A stretch of DNA of 64,000 nucleotides from JAJYSO01 sp964451785 (GTDB taxonomy: Bacteria > Bacteroidota > Bacteroidia > Flavobacteriales > Flavobacteriaceae), in contig CAYVJG010000006.1 in assembly GCA_964451785.1 (NCBI GenBank), positions 38,489 through 102,488 on the forward strand, in the 5' to 3' direction. Position 1 is the first letter of the stretch. Each line of letters begins with the position of its first letter. The position numbers and the translations under genes were made by a program. The notes below the pieces were generated by a model. That model was not told where the DNA came from, searched no databases, and saw only the letters and a list, made by a program, of their open reading frames with translations. Positions 63,122 through 64,000 of the stretch are shown here, in pieces.

Positions 63122-63340
63122 CTATATAGAGCCATCTGGAATATTAACGGTGAACGTCTTTTCATCGCAATCTTGTTCACCATTACCGTTAGAATCTACA
63201 TATTCGTTTTCTGCTATGACTCCACAGTCCGCATTTCCATGAGCCTGCTCTTCCATTTTTGTACCAGAGGTTGCTCCTGTAATTCTTGCCATCTCATTTT
63301 TTTCGAGCTCTAAGGTTTTGAATTTCTCTATTCGTTTCAT
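63122..63340 (-). CDS. RiPP precursor peptide of the grasp-with-spasm locus
   Basis: 72 residues. The leader MKRIEKFKTLELEKNEMARI ends in TGAT, matching the Bacteroidota leader type 'LxxLxLxKxEMxxIxGG' that C39 exporters cut after a small-residue pair. The core of about 45 residues is rich in Asp, Glu, Ser, Thr and Lys (GNADCGVIAENEYVDSNGNG, then EQDCDEKTFTVNIPDGSI). It has two Cys and an EF-hand-like DSNGNGEQD. Acidic plus hydroxyl or amine side chains are what an ATP-grasp ligase would cross-link. First gene of the minus-strand operon, divergent from the XRE regulator. Confidence 0.75.
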   Translation of the reverse strand: MKRIEKFKTLELEKNEMARITGATSGTKMEEQAHGNADCGVIAENEYVDSNGNGEQDCDEKTFTVNIPDGSI

Positions 63341-63400
63341 AATTAATTAGTGTTTTACTGCCTATCATCAAAATAAAATAGGACTTGGGTTAATAAAAAT

Positions 63401-63415
63401 CCTTGATTATCAAGG
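63401..63415. promoter_or_regulatory. Inverted repeat between regulator and precursor (candidate operator)
   Basis: CCTTGAT and ATCAAGG form perfect 7-bp arms around one T, in the 184-bp divergent gap. This size and symmetry suit a dimeric XRE repressor site. Confidence 0.45.
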
Positions 63416-63510
63416 ACATGTTTTAGTTACAGAAACAAATATAAAATAACAATTAAGAATATTTTGTGTTTTCAAATTGTTTTTTAAGTTTTTTTTTGTT
63501 TTAGATAAGA

Positions 63511-63523
63511 ATACTTTAAGTAT
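63511..63523. promoter_or_regulatory. Inverted repeat immediately before the XRE start codon
   Basis: ATACTT and AAGTAT around one T, ending one base before the ATG at 63525. It could be an autoregulatory operator. It replaces a recognisable ribosome-binding site. Confidence 0.35.
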
Positions 63524-63524
63524 C

Positions 63525-63884
63525 ATGACGGATAAAATAGACCAAAAAACACTAAAAATCAGAGAATTAAAAGGCTTTAATCAACACTATATGGCCGCTG
63601 AACTCGATATTTCTCAACGCGCCTACAGCAAAATAGAGCGCGAAGAGACTAAGTTAGACTAGGGACGGCTGCAGCATATCGCTCAAATCCTAAAAATCGA
63701 ACCGGTAGATTTAATTTCTTTTGACGACAGTTTAGTGTTTACCAATTGTAACCAATCCGGGAAAATCAATCACATCCACAACTTCCCCCAAGAACTGAAA
63801 GAGCAATACGAAAACCGTATTAAAAGTCTGACTGAAGAAGTAACTTTTTTACGGCAAATGTTGTTAAACCAGCAAGCGGAGTGA
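63525..63884 (+). pseudogene. XRE-family regulator interrupted by TAG in place of Trp
   Basis: The frame runs from ATG 63525 to TGA 63882-63884 (119 codons) with one TAG at 63660-63662, codon 46. Before it is the HTH: KIRELKGFNQHYMAAELDIS then QRAYSKIEREETKLD. After it, in the same frame, GRLQHIAQILKIEPVDLISF continues, and a C-terminal coiled coil (LKEQYENRIKSLTEEVTFLR) closes the protein. Homologues read '...KLDWxRLxxIAxIL', so TAG replaces a TGG by a single base change. The lesion falls inside the HTH domain and should abolish binding. It lies divergent to the precursor gene and probably once controlled it. Confidence 0.8.
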
Positions 63885-63964
63885 AGAAAAGAGCTTTGGG
63901 CTGTAGGCGTTTAGCATTTGGCGGGGAATTGTCTTTGACTTTTGGCTGAAACAATCCCCTGCTT

Positions 63965-64000
63965 TGTCATGCTGAAAAATTGGGAGGAACGAGCAATTTA
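63965..64000. repeat. R4 hairpin repeat, partial copy at the window edge
   Basis: TGTCATGCTGAAAAATTG and AGCAATTTA match the reverse complement of the element at 14445-14490, with a few differences in the loop. The second arm is cut off by the end of the window. Confidence 0.5.

Noticed and set aside
60625..63662. Reassignment of TAG to an amino acid, because two genes in the last 4 kb have in-frame TAG
   Set aside because: TAG is the natural stop of metG (33000-33002) and of the plsC-like gene (53745-53747), so the code is standard here. Two point lesions are the simpler reading.
1..64000. tRNA, rRNA or riboswitch genes in the gaps
   Set aside because: Reading the intergenic regions on both strands showed no cloverleaf with CCA-type end, no rRNA-like conserved stretches and no known aptamer core. 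A covariance search was not possible here.

Overview
The window is about 64 kb of an AT-rich Bacteroidota chromosome, most likely a flavobacterium or close relative. The evidence is: Por/T9SS C-terminal sorting domains on secreted proteins, gingipain (C25) propeptides, a bacillithiol synthesis gene (bshA), a GH3/beta-lactamase fusion typical of the phylum, TAnnTTTG -7 promoter boxes upstream of many genes, and a grasp-with-spasm RiPP locus of a type known mainly from this group. No tRNA, rRNA, CRISPR array or intact insertion sequence was seen.

Layout. 1-9.6 kb: the N-terminal part of xseA, a lipoprotein, a large FAD/Fe-S oxidoreductase, a small outer-membrane barrel, bshA and a GH3/serine-hydrolase protein. 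9.6-14.3 kb: a tandem array of LRR-T9SS genes, each translationally coupled to a downstream gene. Two of those partners are truncated gingipain-like proteins, and the third LRR copy is a pseudogene. 14.7-22.5 kb: a GNAT/nitrilase protein, small conserved genes, ung, mutS2 and mscL. 22.5-28.1 kb: a vitamin kinase and the rimP-nusA-infB operon, which has a terminator-like hairpin in its leader. 28.3-39.6 kb: a UspA protein, an AsmA-like protein, metG, a LysR/YeiH pair, typA, kdsA and a spermidine-synthase-like protein. 39.6-52.7 kb: hemW followed by a surface-polysaccharide locus (chain-length protein, two Wzy/WaaL-like proteins, four glycosyltransferases, a Wzx flippase, a pyruvyltransferase-like protein and an initiating sugar-phosphate transferase). 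53-59.5 kb: a plsC-like acyltransferase and an acyl-ACP desaturase, DUF2891, DUF937, a comM-type ATPase and a DUF3332 lipoprotein.

59.5-64 kb: a graspetide (omega-ester/amide peptide) locus of the grasp-with-spasm kind. It holds a precursor peptide, a DUF6624-like protein, an ATP-grasp ligase, a 66-residue coupled ORF, a SPASM protein and the first 27 codons of a C39-peptidase exporter. The SPASM gene has a frameshift at an A9 run and an in-frame TAG. The exporter is cut off after its catalytic-Cys motif. The adjacent XRE regulator carries a TAG where Trp is expected. The locus looks partly eroded, unless slippage and readthrough rescue it.

Intergenic DNA carries at least four dispersed, strongly palindromic repeat families, called R1 to R4 here. 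R1 and R2 lie side by side at two distant places. The polysaccharide genes, kdsA, the acyltransferase/desaturase pair and the T9SS proteins all point to investment in the outer envelope.
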